Shown here in pieces: positions 36,949-45,798 of a stretch of DNA of 64,000 nucleotides. The notes beneath the pieces are model-generated. The model was not told the origin of the DNA. It was given only the letters and a program-made list of their open reading frames with translations, and did no database searches. Both the position numbers and the translations under genes were made by a program. This DNA is from an uncultured Prevotellaceae bacterium (GTDB lineage Bacteria > Bacteroidota > Bacteroidia > Bacteroidales > Bacteroidaceae). Numbering within the stretch: position 1 is the stretch's first letter; each line of letters begins with the position of its first letter. The stretch lies in contig CADCIB010000010.1 in assembly GCA_902801375.1 (NCBI GenBank), positions 26,465-90,464 on the forward strand, in the 5' to 3' direction.

Positions 36949-38118
36949 ATGCATATACTGGAGATACCGTCGTTTTTCACACCTTATGGAGGGGAGTTCT
37001 GTTTGGAGCAGGCAAAGGCGCTGCAACAGCGAGGGCACGAAGTGCGCATTCTCGCCAACGTCCAACTGGCTGTCCGCAACGGCTTGCGCCATTTCTTCCT
37101 TCAGTATCCTTACGGCCGACGGTGGGAAAGCTGCGATGGTGTGGAAGTCTATCGCTCCTATCAGCGCGGAATACCACTTGCTGTCAGGATGAACCATTCC
37201 CGCTGGGTAGGTGCTGTGAGGTCGATGTTCCAGGAGTATGTGAGCCGCTACGGCAAGCCTGACATCATCCACGCCCATTGCGTGAAGTGGGCAGGCTATG
37301 CAGCTATGCTCATAGGGCGCGATTTCGGTTTGCCTTTTGTCATCACTGAGCATCTTCCCAAGGAAATCTATCAGGTAGAGTTTGGTGCCCCGCCTGCCGA
37401 TACATGGCAAATTCCCTTGCTCAGACAGGCGCTTCACGAAGCCAAAACGGTGATTACAGTTTCCGATGAGCTGGTCGACGACTTGTCGTGTTATTTCGGT
37501 CGCGACTACCGTCATACCACAGTGAACAATATCATTGATGTCGATTTCTTTGCCTATCGTGAGCGGCAACCGTTGGCTGGCCGTCCCTTCCGCTTCTGTT
37601 GCCCTGCTCTGTTTGTTGAGCGCAAAGGCTACGATATTCTTTTTCGCTCGTTCGCGCTTGTGACAAGAGAACACCCTGAGGTGGAACTCCATGTGGCGGG
37701 TATGAACACTGCCAGCCGCGAATGTCGGTCTTTGGCAAAGGCTGCCGGTTGCGACAAAAAGGTAGTGTTTCATGGAACGCTAAGCAAGACCGGTGTGCGC
37801 GAAATGCTTTGGAACAGCGATGCGATGGTGCTTGCCACACGAGGCGAATCGCAGGGATTGGTATTGCTCGAGGCTATGTCGACAGGCATTCCTGCCATTT
37901 CTACGGAAGCTATTCCTGTCAGCGTCAGACCCGATTGCGGACATCGCTATGTGCCTGTCGGCAATGCAGAAGCCCTTGCCCGCGAGATGTTGTCGGCGAT
38001 GGAGAAACCCACAGATGGACGACACCTGTGGCACGAGCAAGTCAGTAGGATGGCCTCGCCCGATGCTATTGCAGAAAAAATAGAAAAGGTGTTCAAGAAT
38101 GCGCTCGACAGTCAATAG
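36949..38118 (+). CDS. Glycosyltransferase family 4 (GT-B fold)
   Basis: 389 residues from the ATG at 36949 (MHILEIPSFFTPYGGEF). The N-terminal half holds the acceptor domain (QAKALQQRGHEV, HAHCVKWAGYAA) and the C-terminal half the donor domain, with the E-x7-E-type signature region ATRGESQGLVLLEAMSTGIP near 315. It is a retaining GT-B enzyme of the WaaG/PimA type, probably for capsule, LPS or exopolysaccharide. It converges on the next glycosyltransferase gene. Confidence 0.93.
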   Translation: MHILEIPSFFTPYGGEFCLEQAKALQQRGHEVRILANVQLAVRNGLRHFFLQYPYGRRWESCDGVEVYRSYQRGIPLAVRMNHSRWVGAVRSMFQEYVSRYGKPDIIHAHCVKWAGYAAMLIGRDFGLPFVITEHLPKEIYQVEFGAPPADTWQIPLLRQALHEAKTVITVSDELVDDLSCYFGRDYRHTTVNNIIDVDFFAYRERQPLAGRPFRFCCPALFVERKGYDILFRSFALVTREHPEVELHVAGMNTASRECRSLAKAAGCDKKVVFHGTLSKTGVREMLWNSDAMVLATRGESQGLVLLEAMSTGIPAISTEAIPVSVRPDCGHRYVPVGNAEALAREMLSAMEKPTDGRHLWHEQVSRMASPDAIAEKIEKVFKNALDSQ

Positions 38119-38154
38119 CAAATGTTTTGGGAAAGACGTTTTAAGCTTGTTGGC

Positions 38155-39258
38155 TCACCCCTTCAGCACCCGCTCATACATTGCCTCATAAGCCTGTGCC
38201 ACTTTCCGAAAGTCATGATGTTTCTTCACGTAAGCGATGCTGTCAGCTTTCAGCTGATTGAGAAGATGTGGGTGTCTGATGATCCACTCCAACTGTTCGA
38301 TTACGCTCTCGCGCGTGGGTACCACATTAATAATAGGTCGCAGTTTGTCTTCCTGCAAAAGTTCATAGCTTTCTGGCTCTCCGCCTCCCACCACGACGAT
38401 GCCTTTGCTCATAGCCAACAGCGAATTCATGGATGGCGTATAACTATAGAGTTGGTCGAGCATTACGTCGCAACTGTTCATCGACTTTTCATACTCTGCA
38501 TACGGCAGACTCTCCACCTTGACCATTTCGCAGAGGTCGGCATTCCGCGCGACTACCTCTTCCAGGGCCGAGAGCATGATGTCTGTGCCCTTGTATTGGC
38601 TTCGCTTCTTGTCTATTCCAATAAAGAAACGCACGCGCCGCCCATCGAATTCATGAACAGGAGTGTCGTGGTTGGTTTCGATGGGAAGTGGAATGAACTG
38701 GGTCTTGTCAGGAAAATAGCGCGAATAACACGCCTGATACTCATAGACACAGGTAGGAATCCAGTCGGCGTCTTCCATCACGTAGCGGGTGTATTCGCCT
38801 TTTGGCGTGTCGTAGTAGTCGTCGATGAATTCCTGGGCGGCTGCATCTGTGCGCATCTTGTCGCCAATGTAGAAGTCGCCATAGCGGAAAGTTTTGTGGT
38901 TGAGGCCATCGTCCACCCAATACCAGTCGCAGCCGAAAGCCCCTGTGATGATTCTCCGATTGTGTCTGCGCAAAAAGCGGTAGAAGGTATATTCTCGTTC
39001 TGCCTTCAGTCCGAAGCACTCAGGATTGATGAGTTGCACGATGTCGTAGTTCCGAAATTTGGGCAGGAGACTCAACAGCCGAAGGTAATGCTTCACCCCT
39101 GACAGGCGGCCACTCCCCCTTTGAATGTCGATGTCGCGAGGAAAGTCGTGAAACATGTTGCCATTGCCCACAGTTGTCACTGTATGCCCCAGTTCTTTCA
39201 TGCCACGTGCCAAAAGGGTATGCAAGCCGCTGTATTCTCCAAAATAGAGTATTCTCAT
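38155..39258 (-). CDS. Glycosyltransferase of the GT4-like group
   Basis: 367 residues. The N-terminus MRILYFGEYSGLHTLLARGM and HTVTTVGNG fit the GT-B acceptor domain. The donor-side region includes KKRSQYKGTDIMLSALEE (near 222) and the MNSLLAMSKGIVVVGGGEPE segment (near 280) with the conserved Glu. A DWYWVDDG stretch is distinctive. The sugar specificity is unknown. It is the third glycosyltransferase in 3.6 kb, but no flippase, polymerase or initiating transferase is nearby. Confidence 0.83.
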   Translation of the reverse strand: MRILYFGEYSGLHTLLARGMKELGHTVTTVGNGNMFHDFPRDIDIQRGSGRLSGVKHYLRLLSLLPKFRNYDIVQLINPECFGLKAEREYTFYRFLRRHNRRIITGAFGCDWYWVDDGLNHKTFRYGDFYIGDKMRTDAAAQEFIDDYYDTPKGEYTRYVMEDADWIPTCVYEYQACYSRYFPDKTQFIPLPIETNHDTPVHEFDGRRVRFFIGIDKKRSQYKGTDIMLSALEEVVARNADLCEMVKVESLPYAEYEKSMNSCDVMLDQLYSYTPSMNSLLAMSKGIVVVGGGEPESYELLQEDKLRPIINVVPTRESVIEQLEWIIRHPHLLNQLKADSIAYVKKHHDFRKVAQAYEAMYERVLKG

Positions 39259-39273
39259 CGTGCTTTGCTGTTT

Positions 39274-40428
39274 TTACTTGATTGTCACCTGCGTGGCTCC
39301 ATATCCATATTCTTGGAATGAAGCATCCTGATAGGTGTACGACTTATAGCGGTAGGTCAGTTCGTGAATCAACGCATGGCGTAACACACCTTCTCCCTTG
39401 CCGTGAATGAACACGATTTTCTGCCCTTTCTTCCCTCCGTAGTCGGCCAGCGTGCGTCGGAACACGTCCAACTGATAGTTCAGAATGTCGCCTGCAGACA
39501 TGCCGCGGGTGGTTTCTAACAATTCATTGGCGTGCAAGTCGACCACCACCGGCTCGTCGCCTTTGGTGTGTTTTGGAGCGAATGGGTTGCCTTTCTTCCC
39601 GTTCTCATAGCGGCGGACGTAAGAAGATGCTTTCTTGTCTTCTGTCGATGAAGGCGCTGCACTCTTGTACATTTCCTCCTTCAGTCGCTTCGAGTCGACC
39701 ACCAACGGCCTCACGGGTTTGTCGTTCTCCACAATCGTGTAAATAAGGGCGTGTTGCTCGAAGAAGTCGTTCTCGCCAAACGAGTGTAGCTTATAGAATT
39801 TCACGGGATCGATGCGCAGTTGCACGCTAACTGGGTCTTTTAAGAGAAAAGGTTTGTCGCGCTTGTAGGCAATCAGTTGTACGGACAAACGCTCCATTTC
39901 TTCCAGCGATTCCCTTCCGAATTCCTCGACAAACAATTTGGTGTTGGGCTCCACTTCTCCTGTGAATTTCACTTTCCACCCATTGCCTTCAGCTACGAGC
40001 ACGGAGCAATGTAAGTAGTAGTTGCAATCGTTTACCAGATAGGTCTCGAAGCGTGTCTTCGTCATTTCCAAAATGTCGATTGGCACAAAAGCCAGATAGG
40101 CCGACAGACTGTCGCCGCCCTTCCGCTCTTCCGAAGGCGCCTTGAAAGTGACAGGACGCTCAGACGGATCGTAGTCCTCGTCGGAGTATTGCCTGACGGG
40201 CTTCTTCGATTCTGTCTCAACAGGTTTATTGGAACCGCCACCCATTTTAGCTTCTACCACGCGACTGCTGCTATAGTCATCGTTGTCGATGACTACCACA
40301 TCGTTGATGGCCATTGGAATGTCGAAACCGTCCTCGTCTTCTACAAGCACGATGTCCTTACCTTGAAAGCCAGACACGCGTCCGCCGCCAACCTCACTCA
40401 GGAATCTTACTTTGTCTCCTATTTTCAT
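39274..40428 (-). CDS. DUF2027 and Smr domain protein
   Basis: 384 residues. The N-terminal DUF2027 region (1-240; KIGDKVRFLSEVGGGRVSGF at the start, an SH3-like beta-barrel) precedes an Smr nuclease-like domain at the C-terminus (about 295-384; VDLHANEL and FIHGKGEGVLRHAL). Smr domains nick branched DNA or cleave RNA at stalled ribosomes; the role of this architecture in Bacteroidetes is unknown. The start at 40428 is fixed by the promoter inside the longer frame to 40545. Confidence 0.88.
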   Translation of the reverse strand: MKIGDKVRFLSEVGGGRVSGFQGKDIVLVEDEDGFDIPMAINDVVVIDNDDYSSSRVVEAKMGGGSNKPVETESKKPVRQYSDEDYDPSERPVTFKAPSEERKGGDSLSAYLAFVPIDILEMTKTRFETYLVNDCNYYLHCSVLVAEGNGWKVKFTGEVEPNTKLFVEEFGRESLEEMERLSVQLIAYKRDKPFLLKDPVSVQLRIDPVKFYKLHSFGENDFFEQHALIYTIVENDKPVRPLVVDSKRLKEEMYKSAAPSSTEDKKASSYVRRYENGKKGNPFAPKHTKGDEPVVVDLHANELLETTRGMSAGDILNYQLDVFRRTLADYGGKKGQKIVFIHGKGEGVLRHALIHELTYRYKSYTYQDASFQEYGYGATQVTIK

Positions 40429-40486
40429 AACTTGTTTCCTTCGATAAATCAATCTATTTTCTCTCCATGCGTCGCATAAAGCGCTG

Positions 40487-40517
40487 CAAAGGTACGAATA
40501 AGCAAGAACAATACAAA
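40487..40517 (-). promoter_or_regulatory. Promoter of the DUF2027-Smr gene
   Basis: On the minus strand TTTG (40514-40517), a 19-nt spacer and TACCTTTG (40487-40494). The spacer differs from that of the trmD promoter at only two positions. Confidence 0.75.
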
Positions 40518-40698
40518 ATGAATAAACCAAAATTTTCATTTTCAACGTTCTCTGAACAGGGAAAGGCCAGTTTCTTTCCTAAACAATGCTAATATTTTGC
40601 AAGAAAGTGGTGAGGTATTCTCAGAAATCATTACTTTTGCATACATTATTTATTTAAACTGTACAGACGAATTCAATCATAAAAAAACAAATACGACT

Positions 40699-41322
40699 AT
40701 GAAAGTACTATTGATCAACGGAAGCCCCCGCAGAAAGGGTAACACATTTCTTGCATTGAGCGAAGCGGCAAAGACGCTGGAGGCCAATGGTATCGCGACA
40801 GAGATTGTACAGATAGGCGTGAAACCCGTGCGTGGGTGTATCGCTTGTGGACAATGCCAGACGAAGCAACTCGGCCGCTGCGTCTTCGATGATGATATCT
40901 GCAACCGCATTTCTGAAAAACTCGACGATGTGGATGCGCTCATCATCGGTTCGCCTGTCTACTACGGACAACCCAATGGCAGCGTGCTCTCGTTGGTGCA
41001 GCGCATGTTCTTCTCAGCAGGAGCGAAAGTGCAGAACAAGCCGGCTGCTGCAGTCTGCGTTTGCAGAAGAGGTGGAGCAACGGCCGCCTTCGAGACAATG
41101 AACATGCCATTCCAGATGATGAACATGCCTGTGGTCACCTCACAGTACTGGAACATCGTCTATGGTCGTGATGAAGGCCAGGCAACGCTCGACAAAGAGG
41201 GCATGCAGACAATGAGAACAATGGCCAACAATATGGCTTGGCTCCTGAAAAAGATTCATGCCGATGGACAGCCCGACTATCCCAAGCGCGAACCGTGGGA
41301 GCCGATGCACTTCATCAGATGA
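40699..41322 (+). CDS. NADPH-dependent FMN reductase / flavodoxin-fold oxidoreductase
   Basis: 207 residues from the ATG at 40699. The FMN phosphate loop is INGSPRRKGNTF (near 5-16), and VYYGQPNGSV (near 92) lies at the flavin ring. A cysteine cluster CIACGQC with a further Cys (GRCVFDDD) is placed as in iron-sulfur flavoproteins, so an Fe-S cluster is possible. It is probably an NAD(P)H-dependent quinone or nitro reductase in redox homeostasis. The GNAT gene follows after 65 bp. A weak -7 box TACTTTTG lies near 40631. Confidence 0.88.
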   Translation: MKVLLINGSPRRKGNTFLALSEAAKTLEANGIATEIVQIGVKPVRGCIACGQCQTKQLGRCVFDDDICNRISEKLDDVDALIIGSPVYYGQPNGSVLSLVQRMFFSAGAKVQNKPAAAVCVCRRGGATAAFETMNMPFQMMNMPVVTSQYWNIVYGRDEGQATLDKEGMQTMRTMANNMAWLLKKIHADGQPDYPKREPWEPMHFIR

Positions 41323-41387
41323 GTCCTGCAATGTTTCACAATGAAGAGAGTTGTAGCACCTGTTAACGAATCAACCGCCTTGAGAAA

Positions 41388-41858
41388 ATGAGCAACAACA
41401 TCAGAAAGGCAAGAAAAACAGACGTCAAGCGTCTGATAACACTACTGCACCAAGTGAATATGGTGCATCATGAGATACGTCCAGACTTGTTTAAGCCCCA
41501 CACCACCAAATACAACGAGGAAGAGCTTGAAAGCCTGCTCAGCGATGCAAGGATGCCCATCTTTGTCTACGACGATGGAGATGTGCGAGGGTATGCTTTC
41601 TGCCAAATCTCTGAGGTCAGGGACGACATCCTGCTCCACGACATCAAATCGCTCTATATCGACGATATCTGTGTAGACGAGGCTGCTCGCGGCCGACACA
41701 TCGGGAAGGCGCTCTACGACCACGTGTGCGACTATGCCCGCTCCATCGGTTGCTACAACATTACGCTCAACGTATGGGAAGGCAACGCCCCTGCCTTGAG
41801 TTTTTATCGTAACATGGGCATGAAAGTGCTGAAAACCACCATGGAGGTCATATTATAG
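41388..41858 (+). CDS. GNAT family N-acetyltransferase
   Basis: 156 residues. The acetyl-CoA site is VDEAARGRHIGKALYDHVC (near 102-120) with the R/Q-x-x-G-x-G/A pattern (RGRHIG), followed by GCYNITLNVWEGNAPALSFY. The substrate is unknown. The last 11 bp overlap the end of the convergent lactonase-fold gene. Confidence 0.92.
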   Translation: MSNNIRKARKTDVKRLITLLHQVNMVHHEIRPDLFKPHTTKYNEEELESLLSDARMPIFVYDDGDVRGYAFCQISEVRDDILLHDIKSLYIDDICVDEAARGRHIGKALYDHVCDYARSIGCYNITLNVWEGNAPALSFYRNMGMKVLKTTMEVIL

Positions 41859-42942
41859 GCGCTACAAATTGAACACAAACGGCTTTGCTGACAGGAATAT
41901 CGTTGTGGGTGTCGGTCAGCAATCCCGTTTTCTTGTCGCGCTGGAACACCTGTATCTTGTCGCTATCTCGACAACAGCAGAGCAAATAGCGCCCGTTGGG
42001 TGTGATGTTAAACTGGCGTGGATGTGCAGCTGTGGGCTGATAGCCGATGGGAGTGAGTTGCCCTGACTGCTGGTCGACGGCAAAGATGGCTATCCCTTCG
42101 GCTTTCAGACGATTGCTGGAATAGAGGAACCTACCATCGGGACTCAGATGAATGTCAGCCCCTCCACGTGCTCCCACGCTGTCTGAAACGATTTCCTGAA
42201 GCTTTTCCAGCCGTCCGTCCTGATAGGCAAACACCGTCACCTTGCCGGATAGTTCGCTCATCAGGTAGGCGAAACGTCCATTGCCGCTAAACACCAAGTG
42301 TCGCGGCCCTGAGTCTTTTGCGACCATAGCTGCCACACCGTTAGCGGCAACATTCTTCCCATTGAGTCGGTAGGACAGGATTCTGTCGGCACTGAAATCT
42401 GTCGCGAGTGCATATTTCCCATCAGGCGCAAAACAGGCACAGTGTACATGAGGCGTAGCCTGACGTGTCAGATCGGGGCCACCTGTCGCCCCAAGGAATT
42501 GGGTGATAAACGATGGTTTCGTCCCCTCATTGTTCAGTTGGAACACGCTCATTGAGCCACCAGAGTAGTTGGCCGTGAGAACCGTCTTGCCGTTGGTTGC
42601 CACGTAGCACGGGTCTCCACCCCTGACGGCTGTCGTAGACAGCAGTTGCATCGCTCCTGTGCGAGGATTCAGGCCGATGGTGTTGAGCGATGCCTGGTCG
42701 TCGTTGGTCTCACTGACGGCATATACCCGCCGTCCATTTCCTGCAACAGTAAGAAACGACGGATTCTTCAGGCTCAAGGAATCCTGCAAAACTGCTTTGC
42801 CGTTTTCTTGGTCGAAAAAGAACGAATACACGCCTTTGCTGCTTCCGTCGGTATAGGTTCCGACAAGCATCGTCACGCGTTCTTGAGCCTGCATGCAACA
42901 GCAGAAACCCAGCCATAGGGTGAATAGAGTTGTCAGTCTCAT
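41848..42942 (-). CDS. Exported lactonase-family (7-bladed beta-propeller) protein
   Basis: 364 residues from the ATG at 42942; a longer frame to 43032 spans the promoter and was rejected. A signal peptide (1-21, ending MQAQ) is followed by a YbhE/Pgl-like propeller with repeated blade motifs such as GGDPCYVATNG, HVHCACFAPDGKYALATD and GADIHLSPDGRFLYSSNR. Family members include 6-phosphogluconolactonase, but the export signal suggests a periplasmic role on another lactone or a sugar-binding role. Confidence 0.87.
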   Translation of the reverse strand: MRLTTLFTLWLGFCCCMQAQERVTMLVGTYTDGSSKGVYSFFFDQENGKAVLQDSLSLKNPSFLTVAGNGRRVYAVSETNDDQASLNTIGLNPRTGAMQLLSTTAVRGGDPCYVATNGKTVLTANYSGGSMSVFQLNNEGTKPSFITQFLGATGGPDLTRQATPHVHCACFAPDGKYALATDFSADRILSYRLNGKNVAANGVAAMVAKDSGPRHLVFSGNGRFAYLMSELSGKVTVFAYQDGRLEKLQEIVSDSVGARGGADIHLSPDGRFLYSSNRLKAEGIAIFAVDQQSGQLTPIGYQPTAAHPRQFNITPNGRYLLCCCRDSDKIQVFQRDKKTGLLTDTHNDIPVSKAVCVQFVAPII

Positions 42943-42988
42943 CTTGCTTTCTTTCTGATGATGAATAAACCATTTTGTCATGATGTTG

Positions 42989-43019
42989 CAAAGATAAGCT
43001 ATTTCTGGAATATGTGCAA
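42989..43019 (-). promoter_or_regulatory. Promoter of the lactonase-family gene
   Basis: On the minus strand TTG (43017-43019), a 20-nt spacer and TATCTTTG (42989-42996). Confidence 0.65.
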
Positions 43020-43087
43020 TGGATTTGCACAATTATTACCAATCTTATGCAGAAAAATGTTATAATCTCGAGATTATTGAACCCTTT

Positions 43088-43120
43088 TTTGCAGAAATTG
43101 GAAATGTTTTCGTACCTTTG
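43088..43120 (+). promoter_or_regulatory. Promoter of the small lipoprotein gene
   Basis: TTTG (43088-43091), a 21-nt spacer and TACCTTTG (43113-43120), 56 nt before the ATG. Confidence 0.65.
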
Positions 43121-43176
43121 TCGCGAAAATACCCGTCATGCTGCGGGAAGCAATAACCCCAAAAAACAGTTAGACA

Positions 43177-43605
43177 ATGAAGAAAGAAATTATCAGTATG
43201 GCCATCATGGCAGCAGGGCTGCTTGTGGCATCGTGTGGCAACAAGAGTGAAGCGCCTGTTGCAGAGGCAGAACAAGCTGAGCAGGTGGTCGAAGAAACCA
43301 TCCCAGAAGAGCAGCCAGCTTCACTGGCCGACATCGTGGCGAATGCGAAGGAAGCAGGTGCAAAATGGACCACCGACGAATGGAAGGATGCGTTCAAGAA
43401 AGCGCTGCTGGCCTACAAGCCGTTTGCTGTGGCTATGAACGAGGCAAAGCCTGCTGAGTTGGAAAACATCACCAAGCAGTATGTCGACTTCCCCGCTCTG
43501 ATCAAGGAGTTTGCAAGAATCGCCAGTGAGTCGGAAGGCGGCAAGGCCATCGACAATGAGTGGATAGAGGCTACCATGCAGGAGTTAGGTGTTCCCCACC
43601 TCTAA
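43177..43605 (+). CDS. Small helical lipoprotein
   Basis: 142 residues. The lipobox LVASC gives a mature N-terminal Cys20, followed by a Glu/Ala-rich linker (AEAEQAEQVVEETIPEE) and a helical domain (50-142, DEWKDAFKKALLAYKPFAVA). The acidic residues do not directly follow the Cys (GNKSEA), so surface export is less certain. Bacteroidales have many such small lipoproteins of unknown role. I do not recognise the family. Confidence 0.85.
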   Translation: MKKEIISMAIMAAGLLVASCGNKSEAPVAEAEQAEQVVEETIPEEQPASLADIVANAKEAGAKWTTDEWKDAFKKALLAYKPFAVAMNEAKPAELENITKQYVDFPALIKEFARIASESEGGKAIDNEWIEATMQELGVPHL

Positions 43606-43687
43606 GAGTGGCCACCCCACCCTATCTCCTCACCTTGTTGAATGGGAGGAGAGGCCAACGGGGGGACGCATTTATCAAGCATTAAAA

Positions 43688-44533
43688 ATGTTCGCGCGCG
43701 AAAACATGGAACGGAAATTGTTTTGCGAAATCTCCCCTTTCACCTATCGCCTGTCGATGGAGAAAGAGATTCTGAAACGGCAACTGAAAGACCGGCTTCA
43801 GCGCATTCCTTTTGCCAAGGAGCGCTCTGCCACTCCCCTGCCCGTTGTTGTCTATCGCCACAACTCCCTCATCCGCCGCAGGTTGGGCAATGTGAACATG
43901 CAGTTGCAGGAAAACAAAGCCACCAATCTCGCTTTGGCAGTGAGCCACATCGACGGACTGCTCATCCGTCCGGGTGAGACGTTCTCTGTGTGGAAGCTCA
44001 TTGGAAGGACCACCCGCCGCAGGGGCTACAAAGAGGGACTCACCATTGCCAAGGGCCAACCCTCGCAGGGCATTGGAGGCGGCTTATGCCAGCTGTCGAA
44101 CCTAATTCATTGGATGGTGCTCCATAGCGAACTGACCATTGCTGAGCACCATCATCACGACGGTTTGGACCTCTTCCCTGACTTTGGGCGGCAGATACCT
44201 TTTGGCACAGGCACCAGCATTTCCTACAATTACATCGACTATCGCGTCAGGAACGACACTTCCAACACCTACCAGCTGCGGCTGTGGGTGGACGATGAGT
44301 ATCTCTGTGGCGAACTACTTGCTGCAGATGCTCAATCGCACACGTTCCATATTCACGCTGAGAACGAGTTCTTCTCACGCGAGAACGGCGAGATCTATCG
44401 AAACGGCGAGGTCTATCGCGACATCATCGACCGTGCTACTGGCCGATGCATCGAGAGCCAGCTCATTCGTGTCAACCACGCACGTGTCATGTACGAATGT
44501 CCGCCCGATACTGTCATTCGCGAAATGGCTTAG
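43688..44533 (+). CDS. VanW family protein
   Basis: 281 residues from the ATG at 43688; 43706 is an alternative, and the frame is open from 43589 inside the previous gene. The VanW signature is strong: NLALAVSHIDGLLIRPGETF (near 78-97), then AKGQPSQGIGGGLCQLSNLI and AEHHHHDGLDLFPDFGRQIP. VanW occurs in vanB-type glycopeptide-resistance clusters, but its function is unknown and stand-alone copies are common. No vanHAX-type ligase or dehydrogenase genes are nearby, so resistance should not be inferred. It ends 22 bp before the GPx-nitroreductase gene. Confidence 0.88.
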   Translation: MFARENMERKLFCEISPFTYRLSMEKEILKRQLKDRLQRIPFAKERSATPLPVVVYRHNSLIRRRLGNVNMQLQENKATNLALAVSHIDGLLIRPGETFSVWKLIGRTTRRRGYKEGLTIAKGQPSQGIGGGLCQLSNLIHWMVLHSELTIAEHHHHDGLDLFPDFGRQIPFGTGTSISYNYIDYRVRNDTSNTYQLRLWVDDEYLCGELLAADAQSHTFHIHAENEFFSRENGEIYRNGEVYRDIIDRATGRCIESQLIRVNHARVMYECPPDTVIREMA

Positions 44534-44555
44534 CTTTTGTGCAAAAAACTTAACA

Positions 44556-45701
44556 ATGAATAATATGCGAAAAACGATTCTAAGCCTTATGGCTTTCCTG
44601 GGCGTGCTGACCCTTTCGGCACAGAGTATCTATGATTTCAAGGTGAAGGACGACATGGGCAACGACGTGTCGCTTTCGCAGTATAAGGGCAAGGTGCTGC
44701 TCATTGTGAACACAGCCACCCTATGTGGGTTCACGCTCCAGTACAAAGAGCTGGAGGCGCTCTATGAGAAGTATCGTTCAGAGGGCCTTGAGATTCTCGA
44801 TTTCCCCTGCAACCAGTTTGGCGAGCAGGCTCCAGGCACGATTCAGGAGATTCACCAGTTTTGCACGGCCAACTTCGACATCTTGTTTCCTCAGTTCGAC
44901 AAGGTGGAGGTGAATGGTGCCGGCGAGCATCCGCTCTTCACCTATCTGAAGGCGAAGAAAGGCTTTGGCGGCTTCGACCTTACCGACCAGACCGGTGCCT
45001 TTATGGACCAGATGTTGCGCCAGCAAGATGCAGACTACGACAAGAAATCCGACATCAAATGGAACTTCACCAAGTTCCTGGTTGCTCGCGACGGCCGTGT
45101 GGTGAAACGCTATGAGCCGACCGACAAGATGGCCACGATCGAGGCCGACGTCGCTTTGGAGCTTAATCCTGTGACGAGTGCCATCATGGCACGCCGCTCC
45201 ATCCGCCAGTATCTCGACAAACCCGTGGAGCAGGAGAAGCTCGAGGCTGTGGTGCGTTGTGGCATCAATGCGCCCAGTGGCATGAACCGCCAGCCATGGA
45301 TTGTACGCGTGGTGAGCGACCGCAAGCTGATCGACGATGTGACAGCGGTCTATAAAAGGGAGAATGCTGAGATGGTGGCGCGCGACAAGGGATTCAAGAA
45401 CATGTTCCGCAATGCGCCCAACCTCATCTGCGTATGCACGCCAGCCAAGGGCGGTGGCGAGCTGGATGCAGGTATGCTGGGCGAGAACATGATGCTGGCA
45501 GCCCAAGCACTTGGCCTGGGAACCTGCTGTCTAGGCGGACCTGTGCGCTTCCTCAAGTCGAATCCTGATGCACGGTTCTTCCTCGACCGCCTCGACATTC
45601 CTGAAGACTATCAGCTGAACTACATCCTGGCCATCGGCTATCCCGACGAGCAGCCTGAAGCTAAGCCTCGCGATGCAGCGAAAGTGAAGTTCGTAAAATG
45701 A
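44556..45701 (+). CDS. Exported glutathione peroxidase-nitroreductase fusion
   Basis: 381 residues from the ATG at 44556 (44565 also possible). A signal peptide (1-23, ending LSAQ) precedes a Cys-type glutathione peroxidase domain (about 24-200): the peroxidatic Cys57 is in NTATLCGFTLQY, then FPCNQFGEQAPG (Gln87) and WNFTKFLV (Trp169, Asn170), giving the complete catalytic tetrad. A nitroreductase FMN domain follows without a long linker (about 207-372; MARRSIRQYLDKPV, GINAPSGMNRQPW, ALGLGTCCLGGPV). The pairing suggests thiol peroxide reduction coupled to flavin electron transfer, possibly in the periplasm. This is inferred from the domains. Confidence 0.9.
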   Translation: MNNMRKTILSLMAFLGVLTLSAQSIYDFKVKDDMGNDVSLSQYKGKVLLIVNTATLCGFTLQYKELEALYEKYRSEGLEILDFPCNQFGEQAPGTIQEIHQFCTANFDILFPQFDKVEVNGAGEHPLFTYLKAKKGFGGFDLTDQTGAFMDQMLRQQDADYDKKSDIKWNFTKFLVARDGRVVKRYEPTDKMATIEADVALELNPVTSAIMARRSIRQYLDKPVEQEKLEAVVRCGINAPSGMNRQPWIVRVVSDRKLIDDVTAVYKRENAEMVARDKGFKNMFRNAPNLICVCTPAKGGGELDAGMLGENMMLAAQALGLGTCCLGGPVRFLKSNPDARFFLDRLDIPEDYQLNYILAIGYPDEQPEAKPRDAAKVKFVK

Positions 45702-45798
45702 TATGACCAAAAGTAACGATGGCGACTACGCTGACAGAAAGGTAAAAATCTGTCTAATTCTCGCTCCTATGGTAATAGGATTCGTTAAATTAACTATA

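Noticed and set aside
35694-39258. Capsule or LPS gene cluster
   Set aside because: Three glycosyltransferases are near each other, but they are on both strands with no flippase, polymerase, initiating transferase or chain-length gene.
40429-40545. N-terminal extension of the DUF2027-Smr protein (start at 40545)
   Set aside because: The promoter boxes lie inside this extension, so it would not be transcribed.
43688-44533. Vancomycin-resistance cluster
   Set aside because: Only a VanW-family gene is present. There is no D-Ala-D-Lac ligase, VanH, VanX or VanRS, and lone VanW genes are common.
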